12,778 nucleotides of DNA from Spirochaetaceae bacterium (GCA_031284645.1 JAITXS010000114.1:1-12778), one strand, 5' to 3'; shown: positions 1 to 6,909, counted from the stretch's first letter. Notes: a model not told the origin generated them from the letters alone. Program-made: numbers and translations.

Positions 1-492
1 CGCATTACCCCGGAGGATTTTACTCCATATCCCAAGAACCCAATTTTAGCCCGGTTTTTCGTGAACATCGGTTTGGCCGACCAATTAGGCTCCGGGGTGC
101 GAAATCTTTATAAATACACTAAAATTTATTCCGGTAGCGAACCGGAATTGCTGGAAGGAGACATCTTCAAGACTACCGTTTTATTGGCCGTGAGCGATAA
201 AGTGAGCGATAAAGTGAGCGATAAAGTGAGCGATAAAGTGAGCGATAAAATGAGCGAGAAAATGAGCGAGAAAATGGGCGATAAAATGACATCCCATATC
301 GAGGAATCGTTTTTAAAATTAATCATGCCATTCCTCAAAAAGAGCGGTACAATAAACGCCCAAACTGCTGCTGAACTGACCAGCAGGCCTGCCGCCAGCG
401 TCCGTAGATATTTAAAGAATTTGGTGGATGCCGGACTATTAACCTCATCGGGCGCCAATAAAAACAGAACCTATAAATTAGTAAAAAAGTAG
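1..492 (+). CDS. AlbA_2/RecG-C-terminal-type ATP-binding regulator, 3' part (partial)
   Basis: The reading frame is open from the first base of the window, so the gene begins upstream and only the last 163 residues are visible. Residues about 1-58 carry a stretch of the type NP-LARFF-NIGLADQLGSGVRNL, which I recognise as the C-terminal ATPase-like half (HATPase_c_4 type) of the Schlafen AlbA_2-domain proteins often misnamed RecG-like helicases. Residues 64-95 are eight tetrapeptide repeats (five VSDK, two MSEK, one MGDK). Residues about 96-163 look like a winged helix-turn-helix (AAELTSRPAASVRRYLKNLVDAGLL). Such proteins are thought to act as DNA-binding regulators, often inside defence or mobile regions. 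That role is inference here. The stop codon is one base before the ATG of the next gene, which has no Shine-Dalgarno of its own, so the two genes are probably transcribed and translated together. Confidence 0.85.
   Translation, partial: RITPEDFTPYPKNPILARFFVNIGLADQLGSGVRNLYKYTKIYSGSEPELLEGDIFKTTVLLAVSDKVSDKVSDKVSDKVSDKMSEKMSEKMGDKMTSHIEESFLKLIMPFLKKSGTINAQTAAELTSRPAASVRRYLKNLVDAGLLTSSGANKNRTYKLVKK
190..285 (+). repeat. 12-bp in-frame tandem repeat, 8 copies
   Basis: The unit GTGAGCGATAAA is repeated exactly five times (190-249). Two copies of ATGAGCGAGAAA and one of ATGGGCGATAAA follow. The period is a multiple of three, so gain or loss of copies changes the linker length without shifting frame. 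The repeat sits between the ATPase-like part and the winged helix of the encoded protein and adds a highly charged [VM]S[DE]K linker. The identical first five copies point to recent expansion, and the last three are diverged. Confidence 0.97.
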
Positions 493-493
493 T

Positions 494-775
494 ATGGATG
501 AAACATCGTCTATCGAAACACTCATAGCTGAAATTGCAGATATTGAGAGCTTGCTTTTGAAGAAGAAAGCTGAACTCACACAGCTTAAGGCACAATTTCA
601 TGCAATCGCAACCGAACCAGTAAAAGTTGAATCACCGGTCGAGAGTTCGATACTCCAAAACCCGACTGAGGATGTCAGCAGCCCCGGCATCAATAACCAT
701 TCCACTCCCGAAGATAAAATCTCCCTGTTCTGTTCACTCTTCAGGAAGAGAAGACATATACGCCAAACGTTTTGA
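494..775 (+). CDS. TOTE-type primase-helicase, N-terminal fragment before frameshift
   Basis: This 93-residue frame is the true 5' part of the primase-helicase that follows. Residues about 5-33 (IETLIAEIADIESLLLKKKA...) form a heptad-rich amphipathic helix, probably a coiled coil. A Pro/Ser-rich linker follows, then residues 71-84 (TPEDKISLFCSLFR), which in this family run directly into a G-R-E-D-hydrophobic-Y segment. Here the frame instead continues as nine unrelated residues (KRRHIRQTF) and stops. The continuation GREDIYAKRF is found in another frame starting at 744, overlapping the R84 codon (743-745) by two bases. The start at 494 is chosen because it follows the previous stop by one base and because the coiled coil begins at once. 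Loss of two G residues from an original AGGGGA would explain the break. Confidence 0.75.
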   Translation: MDETSSIETLIAEIADIESLLLKKKAELTQLKAQFHAIATEPVKVESPVESSILQNPTEDVSSPGINNHSTPEDKISLFCSLFRKRRHIRQTF

Positions 776-2972
776 AAGTAAAAAGACGGGAAAATCGGGT
801 TATCAACCGGTCTGTAAAAATGAATGGGTCAGGGAAGTATGCGAGAAGCCCCAAGTGGCCTGCGGTGTCTGCCCCCATCGATCTTTTGAACCTGTAAGCG
901 ATGATGTTATTAGAAACCACCTCGCAGGGTTTATTCCATCCCGTACCGACTGGGGCAGGTCAAGCCCTTTCGTAATGGGAATATATCCTTTGCTACACAA
1001 TGAAACCTGTCATTTATTGGCTGTCGATTTCGACAAACAATCATGGCAGGAAGACGTGAAGGCTTTTTTTGAAACATGTCAGACAGAAGGGATTCCCGCC
1101 GGTGTTGAGCGCTCCCGATCCGGAAATGGGGCTCACATCTGGATTTTCTTTGAAAACCCGATACCGGCATCCAAGGCAAGGAAACTTGGTTCCCTTTTAA
1201 TGACCCGGACCCTCGACCGACGACCCGAGATAGGACTCGACTCCTTTGACCGTTTTTTTCCTAATCAGGACACCCTGCCTAAAGGCGGATTTGGCAATCT
1301 TATCGCCTTGCCCCTGCAAAAAACAGCGCGGACAAAAAATCACAGTGTTTTTCTTGATCCCGACATGATTCCCTATCCTGACCAATGGCAATACCTTGCT
1401 ACAGTAAAGAGGATTGATGAAGAAGCGATTGATGCAATTATACAAACTGCTGTTAAACGGAATGAACTACTTCCGGTTTCGTTTAATCCCCTTGAAATTG
1501 ACAATGAAGACAAACCCTGGCAAAGGAAACCCGGAAACCTACAGTTTCCTTATGCTTTACCCGCTATCACGGACCCCTTGCCTTCCGTAATTGATGTGAT
1601 TATTTCCGATCAAATTTATATAAACCATACCGGCCTTCCGCCCATACTCCGCAACCGTATCCTGCGTCTGGCGTCCTTTTCAAATCCCGAATTCTACCGG
1701 GCACAGGCGATGCGTCTTCCCACCTGGAACAAGCCGCGCATTCTTTACTGTTACGAGTTTTTCCCGGAATATATCGGACTCCCCATCGGCTGTCTTGAGG
1801 AGCTGACAAAGGTTCTCGATTTTTATCATATTACGCCACAGTTCCAGGATAAACAAAACCACGGAACACCGATAGATGTCAGTTTTCAGGGTGAATTGTA
1901 TGCTGAACAAAAAACTGCGGCAGATGCGATGGCAATTAACCCCACAGGGATACTTTCTGCGTCCACGGCTTTCGGAAAAACAATTATCGCGTTGTGGCTG
2001 ATTGCCCATCGAAAAGTCAACACCCTAATCCTTGTCCATCGTAAACAATTGATGGATCAATGGGTGGAAAGAATACAGCAATTTTTAAATATTTCAAAGA
2101 CTGAAACCGGTTGTTTTAGCGGAGTTAAAAAGAAACGGACCGGGATCATTGATATTGCGGTTATGCAAAGTATCAGTAAAAAGGAAAATATTGCGGAATG
2201 GATTAAGGATTATGGTCAGATAATTGTTGACGAATGTCACCATATTTCAGCGTCCTCTTTTGAAAGCATCATCAGGAAATGTCCTGCCTATTACCGTTTA
2301 GGTCTTTCGGCAACCGTAACCCGCAAGGATGGGCAGCAAGCCATAGTCATCATGAATTTGGGTGACCTTCGATATTCAGCGCGGCAAAGTAATACTCAAT
2401 TCATTCAAAAAGTTATACCGCATTATACCGAATTCCAACTACCGGCAACAACAAATACGCCTCTTGAAATTCAAGATGTTTTCAAACATCTATGGACAGA
2501 TGAAAATAGAAATAAACAAATCATTCAGGATATAGTTGCAGCCTTTACCGAGGGACGGGAGATTCTTGTGCTCAGTGAACGGATCGATCATCTTGCCTTA
2601 TTGGAGGAAGCACTGCTCAAGTTTACGGATTATCTTTTTGTGCTTAAGGGTGGTCTTGGAAAGAAGCAGCGAAAGACCATCATGGAGAATATTCAAAATG
2701 TGCCACCCGATGCCCACAGGATAATACTGGCAACCGGAAAATACCTTGGCGAGGGCTTTGACTTACCCTGCCTTGACACGCTCTTTCTTGTTTTTCCATT
2801 CTCATGGAAGGGGACGTTAATTCAATATGCGGGACGGCTCAACCGGACCTATTATGGAAAAACAGAAACCAGAATATACGATTATGTGGATGAGAAAGTT
2901 CCTGTTTTATTGCGAATGTATAATAAGCGGGTTAAAGGATATAAATCTTTGAGCTTTAGCATTTTCGATTAA
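627..2972 (+). CDS. TOTE conflict-system primase (AEP) fused to SF2 helicase, main part
   Basis: The frame opens at an ATG at 627, but its first 39 residues are only an out-of-frame reading of the preceding fragment. Family-like sequence starts at G40 (base 744). C63, C72, C79 and C82 make a probable zinc site. The archaeo-eukaryotic primase domain spans about residues 90-260, with acidic metal-binding pair D134/D136 (AVDFDK) and SGNGAHIW (165-172), which contains the nucleotide-binding His170. The SF2 helicase occupies about 420-781: Walker A-like STAFGKT (446-452), DECH box (535-538), SAT (561-563), motif V GEGFD (708-712) and motif VI QYAGRLNR (733-740). This architecture matches the AEP-TOTE family, proposed to act in conflicts with invading DNA, probably by nucleic-acid remodelling plus priming. 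I see no nuclease domain. All core motifs look intact, so the helicase body is not decaying even though the gene is split. Whether a full-length protein is made depends on the frameshift. Confidence 0.85.
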   Translation: MNHRSRVRYSKTRLRMSAAPASITIPLPKIKSPCSVHSSGREDIYAKRFESKKTGKSGYQPVCKNEWVREVCEKPQVACGVCPHRSFEPVSDDVIRNHLAGFIPSRTDWGRSSPFVMGIYPLLHNETCHLLAVDFDKQSWQEDVKAFFETCQTEGIPAGVERSRSGNGAHIWIFFENPIPASKARKLGSLLMTRTLDRRPEIGLDSFDRFFPNQDTLPKGGFGNLIALPLQKTARTKNHSVFLDPDMIPYPDQWQYLATVKRIDEEAIDAIIQTAVKRNELLPVSFNPLEIDNEDKPWQRKPGNLQFPYALPAITDPLPSVIDVIISDQIYINHTGLPPILRNRILRLASFSNPEFYRAQAMRLPTWNKPRILYCYEFFPEYIGLPIGCLEELTKVLDFYHITPQFQDKQNHGTPIDVSFQGELYAEQKTAADAMAINPTGILSASTAFGKTIIALWLIAHRKVNTLILVHRKQLMDQWVERIQQFLNISKTETGCFSGVKKKRTGIIDIAVMQSISKKENIAEWIKDYGQIIVDECHHISASSFESIIRKCPAYYRLGLSATVTRKDGQQAIVIMNLGDLRYSARQSNTQFIQKVIPHYTEFQLPATTNTPLEIQDVFKHLWTDENRNKQIIQDIVAAFTEGREILVLSERIDHLALLEEALLKFTDYLFVLKGGLGKKQRKTIMENIQNVPPDAHRIILATGKYLGEGFDLPCLDTLFLVFPFSWKGTLIQYAGRLNRTYYGKTETRIYDYVDEKVPVLLRMYNKRVKGYKSLSFSIFD

Positions 2973-3154
2973 TGGATTCGATTAGCCCCAATGGCCAGCG
3001 GTCATCCGGTCGCTCATCCGCGCTCTGCCCAATAGTGCCGCCAACTGGGGGAAACGATATTGCAAGCCTTCCAGTCAATATTCTCCTGTCCCCCTATCCT
3101 CACGATTTGATTGATGCGCAGGTTTTGCCTGTAGCATTTTTTATTACTGTTCGC

Positions 3155-3179
3155 TAATTCGTTACAATACAACGAATTA
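3155..3179. repeat. Inverted repeat beside tRNA-Leu 3' end
   Basis: Arms TAATTCGTT and AACGAATTA (9 bp, perfect) flank a 7-base loop. The element lies between the end of the helicase gene and the 3' end of tRNA-Leu, only seven bases from the tRNA. There is no clear T-run on either side, so it is at best a weak terminator. It could be part of an integration site or a tRNA trailer structure. Confidence 0.5.
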
Positions 3180-3185
3180 ATTCTT

Positions 3186-3268
3186 TACCGGCGAAGAGAC
3201 TTGAACTCTTACACACTCGCGTGTAATAGATTTTGAGTCTATCGTGTCTACCATTCCACCACGCCGGC
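3186..3268 (-). tRNA. tRNA-Leu (anticodon CAA)
   Basis: Read on the - strand, the acceptor 5' arm GCCGGCG (from 3268) pairs with the 3' arm CGCCGGT (3193-3187), with a G-U at the first pair and discriminator A at 3186. The D-arm contains TGGTAGACA. The anticodon stem ATAGA/TCTAT closes the loop CTCAAAA, giving anticodon CAA (reads UUG). There is a long variable arm with stem ACAC/GTGT, as expected for class II tRNA-Leu, and the T-arm is AAGAG-TTCAAGT-CTCTT. The CCA end is not encoded. The 3' end faces the primase-helicase block, the orientation seen where islands integrate at tRNA genes. Confidence 0.95.
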
Positions 3269-3269
3269 G

Positions 3270-3294
3270 AAAAACACCTTACCAAGTGTTTTTT
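3270..3294. terminator. Bidirectional terminator-like hairpin between DUF1015 gene and tRNA-Leu
   Basis: Arms AAAAACAC (3270-3277) and GTGTTTTT (3286-3293) form an 8-bp stem. On the + strand the T-run extends to 3294. On the - strand the T-run is the 3' arm itself and ends one base before the tRNA-Leu acceptor stem. It lies downstream of the DUF1015 gene on the - strand and could end that operon. It would then leave almost no room for a separate tRNA promoter, so read-through or a promoter upstream of the hairpin is needed for the tRNA. Confidence 0.55.
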
Positions 3295-3380
3295 AGACGC
3301 AATTATTTTTTCGAAAGTCTTATGCGGATATTCCCCGTAAAAGGCCATGATACCGAAAAAACTGCACCTTGTTTTTCATT

Positions 3381-4763
3381 CTAACAAAATAATTTCCGAC
3401 ATTCAAGATAGAAGCGTTTTTCACAGGCGTCTCCCATTGAAAAACTTTTTCGGGGTAAAAGTCCGTTTTTAACGACACTCTTGAAAAATCCCTCTTTTTT
3501 GAAAGGGGGAAGCAGGATGCCGGTATGTTCTTGAGCCGCCTCTCCCGGGTCGCAGCTTTCCCGGGCAAAGTGAAACAGTTCCTCAGTTCCATGAATATAG
3601 TCAATGGCAGCCCCGCCTGCTTGATGCTCTTTAACAAGATCTTGAAGAAGAGGCTCCAAATCTATTGTTGAGACATACGTTGTGCACGATTCAACAAGAA
3701 GCAAGCTGTCTTTTGAAATAAGCCCGTAACGGTTTCCCCGAGCATCTCTGTCCTCCACAAGACTGATAAGTTCATCTTTTGTTTTTATTTTTCGTGAGCT
3801 CATCTCAGGAAGCTTACGGAGGCTCTCCAGTACCGCCTCGCAGGGCACATTGATCAAGAGGCGGTGAATAGGTTCAAAAACAATTGCGGAATCGTATAGA
3901 TTGACAATTTCAGCAAGCGCAAAACGGGCCGGATGATTTTCAAGACAAGGGTCCCCTTTGTGTTCCTTTTTATAATCCTCCCAGACTTCTTTTGCCGTGG
4001 CAAGAGAATGGTTGCCGTCCCCTACGGCAAATAAAAAATCGCTTTTAAAATAGGTATAGGATTTTCTGTACAGATGTTCCAGAGCTTCCGCGATAAATCC
4101 CCAATCGTTCTTCCGGTAGAGTAAACGACCGCGTACTGCTCCGCTTTCCATCATAAGGGGAGCATCATAAGCAAACGGCGCGTTAACTAAAATCATCTCA
4201 AGCACCTGCATAAGCACGTTTGCTTTATCATCGATCAGGAGCAAAATGTGGGGAGATTCAAGCGGCGCACCCATACGGATATCCATGCGGGGCAAGATAC
4301 GCTCGAAAATAGTTTCCTCGCTTGCACGGATCAAGGACTCTGTACCTTTGTGCCAATCATATTTTTCAAGATCCACAGCAAGAATTAAGCCCTTGCGTAT
4401 GCCGTGTTTGCATTGCCGTTCAACAAAAACTCCCCCTCGACGCGGCAGGAGAACAGGATTTTCATCCTCGTCGGATTTCGCGTTAAGGTATTGGTTCATT
4501 GTATCATGAATTTTGTTGATACGTTCTGTTTTCCCGTCTTCATCCAAAAAACATTCCGGAAAAATAATCTGCAGGGTTGAAGGGGAGGATCCGGTAAAAT
4601 CCTTTACGCTTTTCCAATAATGCTTGTCTTGTGTAAATTGATCACAGGCTATCACCGCCCATTTTTCAATGTCAATATTTTTTGAAGGCAGCATGATTTC
4701 AGGGATTGCCACGCCAAGTTTGGCAAGATCAGATCTTGTGCTTTCGGTTAATGCCTCTTCCAT
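3381..4763 (-). CDS. DUF1015 family protein
   Basis: The 460 residues match the DUF1015 family in length and landmarks: WAVIACDQFTQDKHYW (35-50), the IRASEETIFERILPRMDIR region (145-163) and the signature VGDGNHSLATAKEVW (247-261). No signal peptide or membrane segment is visible, so the protein is probably cytoplasmic. The biochemical function of the family is not established, and I do not propose one. The start is supported by an AAAGGA Shine-Dalgarno about five bases before the ATG on the - strand. It lies 68 bp downstream of the deacetylase-family gene on the same strand, with no obvious terminator between, so the two probably form an operon. A terminator-like hairpin follows before tRNA-Leu. 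Confidence 0.9.
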   Translation of the reverse strand: MEEALTESTRSDLAKLGVAIPEIMLPSKNIDIEKWAVIACDQFTQDKHYWKSVKDFTGSSPSTLQIIFPECFLDEDGKTERINKIHDTMNQYLNAKSDEDENPVLLPRRGGVFVERQCKHGIRKGLILAVDLEKYDWHKGTESLIRASEETIFERILPRMDIRMGAPLESPHILLLIDDKANVLMQVLEMILVNAPFAYDAPLMMESGAVRGRLLYRKNDWGFIAEALEHLYRKSYTYFKSDFLFAVGDGNHSLATAKEVWEDYKKEHKGDPCLENHPARFALAEIVNLYDSAIVFEPIHRLLINVPCEAVLESLRKLPEMSSRKIKTKDELISLVEDRDARGNRYGLISKDSLLLVESCTTYVSTIDLEPLLQDLVKEHQAGGAAIDYIHGTEELFHFARESCDPGEAAQEHTGILLPPFKKEGFFKSVVKNGLLPRKSFSMGDACEKRFYLECRKLFC

Positions 4764-4831
4764 AATTTTCCTTTTGATTCCCGATTAATACATAAACATA
4801 TTAACAGAGCTTTGATTTTTGTCATTTTAAT

Positions 4832-5929
4832 TTATTTCCGAAATGTAAGCGATTTTAAAAAATTCGCAGCAGGTTCCCACGCCCGTTCTCCGTAACCTCC
4901 GGCAAGCAGCCAAGCGCTTTTTATACCCCGTGACACGAGAAAATCATAAATGAGTGTATCACGTTCCAACATTTGTGTAAGTGTTAATTTCAAAAGTGAG
5001 CTCGATTCAATTTCATCGTATTCATACGGGTCATCTCCGTCCACCACAATGGCAAGGTCTGCGTTTTTTCCCCCTGATAAGGCGGCAAATTGCATAAGGC
5101 CAGCTTCGAGCTTTTTAGTATAAAGAGATTCCTCTCCCTTTTCTACGGGGATTTCAATATCGGATTTAATATTCGGCGCTCTGTCGGGTTTGGATTTTTC
5201 CATGCTTTCCCGATCAAGGGGCCAGCCCCGGGCCATGTGAATTGACAGCGTGACAATAGTGCAGTCTTCCTCAAAATGATGCGGGTTTATCCCCCTGCGG
5301 ATGAAATCAACAATCTCCGCACTACCGCAGCCCTTATGGGCGTCAACATCAATAATCCAGATGATTTTCGCCCTGCCTTCATTTTGCATTGCCCGCGCTG
5401 TAAAAATTACATCATTGAGCACACAGAAACCCGCGCCCCAATCGTATCGGGCATGATGATTACCGCCTGAAAGATAAAAACAAAACCCGCTCTCATTTTC
5501 CAGCGCAAGACGTGCGGCAAGGTATGAGCCCTTAAGACTCCCCATGATTGACGTTTCGAATAAGTCCCTCATGGTTTTTTTTGCCAGTTCTTTATTATAA
5601 CGGTGATAATTACCTTTTTCATCAACAAGTTCGTAGATATCAAGTATCGCTCTTGTTGTCTCAAGGTCTCTTTTTTCTTTACTTTCCTGAAAAAAAATAT
5701 CTATGTACTCTTTTTTATGTACCCTCTCCAACGCTTCCTCACTAATCTCAAATTCCGTCTTTTTCCCGAGGAATTCAAGAGCTTCCTTTATGCTGACAAT
5801 AGGCATAGGGCAAGGATCAGCGCTTTTTTTTAAAAAGCCGACAATATTGCGAGGACGATCCGGGGGAAATGGAATTAAAATACCGTAATCCCGCCATTTT
5901 ACGGCCACAGCAGGGTCTAATAAAATCAT
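4832..5929 (-). CDS. Histone deacetylase-family (AcuC/acetylpolyamine amidohydrolase-like) hydrolase
   Basis: The 365-residue protein has the landmarks of the arginase/deacetylase-fold HDAC family: LSGGNHHARYDWGAGFCVLND (153-173) with the paired His158/His159, then DVDAHKGCG (194-202), in which D194/D196/H198 correspond to the DxDxH zinc-site strand. DGDDPYEYD (297-305) is in the place of the third metal-binding Asp, and LAGGYG (342-347) is the loop with the catalytic-site Tyr. HKGCG departs from the common H.GDG. In bacteria such enzymes remove acyl groups from small molecules or proteins, and the substrate here is unknown. A hydrophobic patch is absent at the N-terminus, so it is probably cytoplasmic. 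On the - strand a TACAAT hexamer lies so close to the ATG that the transcript may begin at the start codon. AGAGG occurs one base before the ATG, too near to work as a Shine-Dalgarno. It is probably the first gene of an operon with the DUF1015 gene. Confidence 0.9.
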   Translation of the reverse strand: MILLDPAVAVKWRDYGILIPFPPDRPRNIVGFLKKSADPCPMPIVSIKEALEFLGKKTEFEISEEALERVHKKEYIDIFFQESKEKRDLETTRAILDIYELVDEKGNYHRYNKELAKKTMRDLFETSIMGSLKGSYLAARLALENESGFCFYLSGGNHHARYDWGAGFCVLNDVIFTARAMQNEGRAKIIWIIDVDAHKGCGSAEIVDFIRRGINPHHFEEDCTIVTLSIHMARGWPLDRESMEKSKPDRAPNIKSDIEIPVEKGEESLYTKKLEAGLMQFAALSGGKNADLAIVVDGDDPYEYDEIESSSLLKLTLTQMLERDTLIYDFLVSRGIKSAWLLAGGYGERAWEPAANFLKSLTFRK

Positions 5930-5935
5930 GCCTCT

Positions 5936-5967
5936 ATTGTATCACAGAGTAGAGTATGAAGGGCAAG
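5936..5967 (-). promoter_or_regulatory. Putative promoter of the deacetylase-DUF1015 operon, leaderless
   Basis: On the - strand TACAAT (5941-5936) is a good -10 hexamer. The base seven positions past it is 5929, the A of the ATG. The best -35 candidate is TTGCCC with a long 19-base spacer, so this part is weak. The position rather than the -35 quality is what makes it notable. Confidence 0.4.
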
Positions 5968-6039
5968 AGTCTTTGCCATTCTCATTTTACAATCAGGGCA
6001 AGCGGGTTTTGGCAAGCATATCGAAAGGGCTTGGAAAAT

Positions 6040-6057
6040 TGTATGAAAAACCATACA
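6040..6057. promoter_or_regulatory. Inverted repeat upstream of toxin-antitoxin promoter, candidate operator
   Basis: TGTATG (6040-6045) and CATACA (6052-6057) are perfect inverted arms around AAAAAC. The element ends ten bases before the -35 box of the DUF433/DUF5615 pair. Antitoxins commonly repress their own promoter, so this is a reasonable autoregulatory site, but binding is inference. Confidence 0.35.
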
Positions 6058-6067
6058 GATAAAATAA

Positions 6068-6096
6068 TTGACAAAAACTACAGGATATTATATAAT
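6068..6096 (+). promoter_or_regulatory. Perfect-consensus sigma-70 promoter of the toxin-antitoxin pair
   Basis: TTGACA (6068-6073), a 17-base spacer and TATAAT (6091-6096) match the consensus exactly. The expected start of transcription is 6103 plus or minus one, and the antitoxin ATG is at 6104. The mRNA should therefore have zero to one untranslated base, and no Shine-Dalgarno is possible. Confidence 0.85.
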
Positions 6097-6103
6097 TTAA
6101 ACT

Positions 6104-6340
6104 ATGGGAAACGATGAATTATCTGCATATATTACTATAGATCAGGGCATTCGTTTTGGAAAACCCTGTATAAAAGGGACTCGTATTACCGTAAATGATA
6201 TACTTCAATGGTTATCAGAAGGTATACCAGTTGAAGACATCTTGGATGATTACCCTTTACTCAAAGAACAACACATCCGCGCTGCGCTAGCTTTCGCCGC
6301 AAATCGTGAAGAAATTATTAAGATTGTCGCAATAGCATAA
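6104..6340 (+). CDS. DUF433 family antitoxin
   Basis: The 78-residue protein has the DUF433 pattern: ITIDQGIRFGKPCIKGTRITVNDIL (10-34), EGIPVEDILDDYP (39-51) and HIRAALAFAA (57-66). The family forms a small helix-turn-helix-like fold and is paired across bacteria with DUF5615 PIN-like proteins in putative type II toxin-antitoxin modules. It probably binds and neutralises the downstream toxin and represses the shared promoter. The start at 6104 fits the usual family N-terminus and leaves no room for a Shine-Dalgarno. The gene is clearly more A+T-rich than the genes around it, as judged by eye, which suits horizontal transfer. Confidence 0.88.
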   Translation: MGNDELSAYITIDQGIRFGKPCIKGTRITVNDILQWLSEGIPVEDILDDYPLLKEQHIRAALAFAANREEIIKIVAIA

Positions 6341-6348
6341 ATTTCATC

Positions 6349-6690
6349 ATGAAAATATTACTTGATGCCAATATATCTTGGAAATCAACTAAAATATTAT
6401 CACCAATTTTAGGGGAATGTTTACACGTTGACAATATAGGTATTACAGTACCGGCTCGAGATATTGATATATGGAATTATGCCAAAAAAAATGAATTTAT
6501 AATGATAACCAAGGATAATGATTTTATAGATTTATTGGAAATAAAAGGATACCCGCCAAAAATAGTTTTACTTAAAACAGGAAATAACAGCAGCAAGGCA
6601 TTAGTTCAATTAATAATAAATTCAAAAAAGTTGATACAGGAATTAAATGAAAACGATTATGGAATACTAGAACTTATTAATAGGGAATAG
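6349..6690 (+). CDS. DUF5615 PIN-like toxin
   Basis: The 113-residue protein starts MKILLDANIS, then has VPARDIDIWNYAKKNEFIMITKDNDF, the hallmark pattern of DUF5615 PIN-like proteins. Candidate acidic active-site residues are D6, D38 or D40, and D56/D58 in TKDNDF. By family analogy it would be a ribonuclease that slows translation when the antitoxin is lost. This has not been shown for this sequence. It lies eight bases after the antitoxin stop and has no good Shine-Dalgarno, so translation is probably coupled to the antitoxin. Length is normal for the family and nothing looks truncated. Codon use is A+T-rich like the antitoxin. Confidence 0.87.
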   Translation: MKILLDANISWKSTKILSPILGECLHVDNIGITVPARDIDIWNYAKKNEFIMITKDNDFIDLLEIKGYPPKIVLLKTGNNSSKALVQLIINSKKLIQELNENDYGILELINRE

Positions 6691-6909
6691 TTATTTCAAA
6701 TATTGGGTATGAATAAAATCATTTGATAGTGCAAGGCACAAAATTCGTCTAACGAAGCTGTTGAAAAACCTCAATATTCGGGACATGTAAATTTTTCATT
6801 GTCAATGGTAATCATAGGGGGGCTCTTTCTTCCCCGTAAGTGACAGGAAATTGATTGAGGGCAGCCCCGCAATCCCCCTGCCCTTTCCCAAGACCCTCTT
6901 GAAACCCCC

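Noticed and set aside
190..285. CRISPR-like array
   Set aside because: The units are 12 bp, contiguous, without spacers and in frame in a coding sequence, so this is a coding tandem repeat.
446..452. Helicase inactivation by a degenerate Walker A (TAFGKT at residues 447-452 of the helicase)
   Set aside because: The essential Gly-Lys-Thr is intact and I recall related proteins with Ala at the same place, so I do not treat it as a lesion. The coordinates given here are residue numbers.
126..458. 110-residue - strand frame with LSLT repeats
   Set aside because: It is the complement of the 12-bp tandem repeat in the AlbA-type gene, which keeps all frames open because the period is a multiple of three.
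2972..3157. 61-residue + strand frame overlapping the helicase stop (TAATG)
   Set aside because: The overlap looks like translational coupling, but the product is Pro/Ser-rich with no recognisable domain and ends beside the tRNA. There is too little to call a gene.
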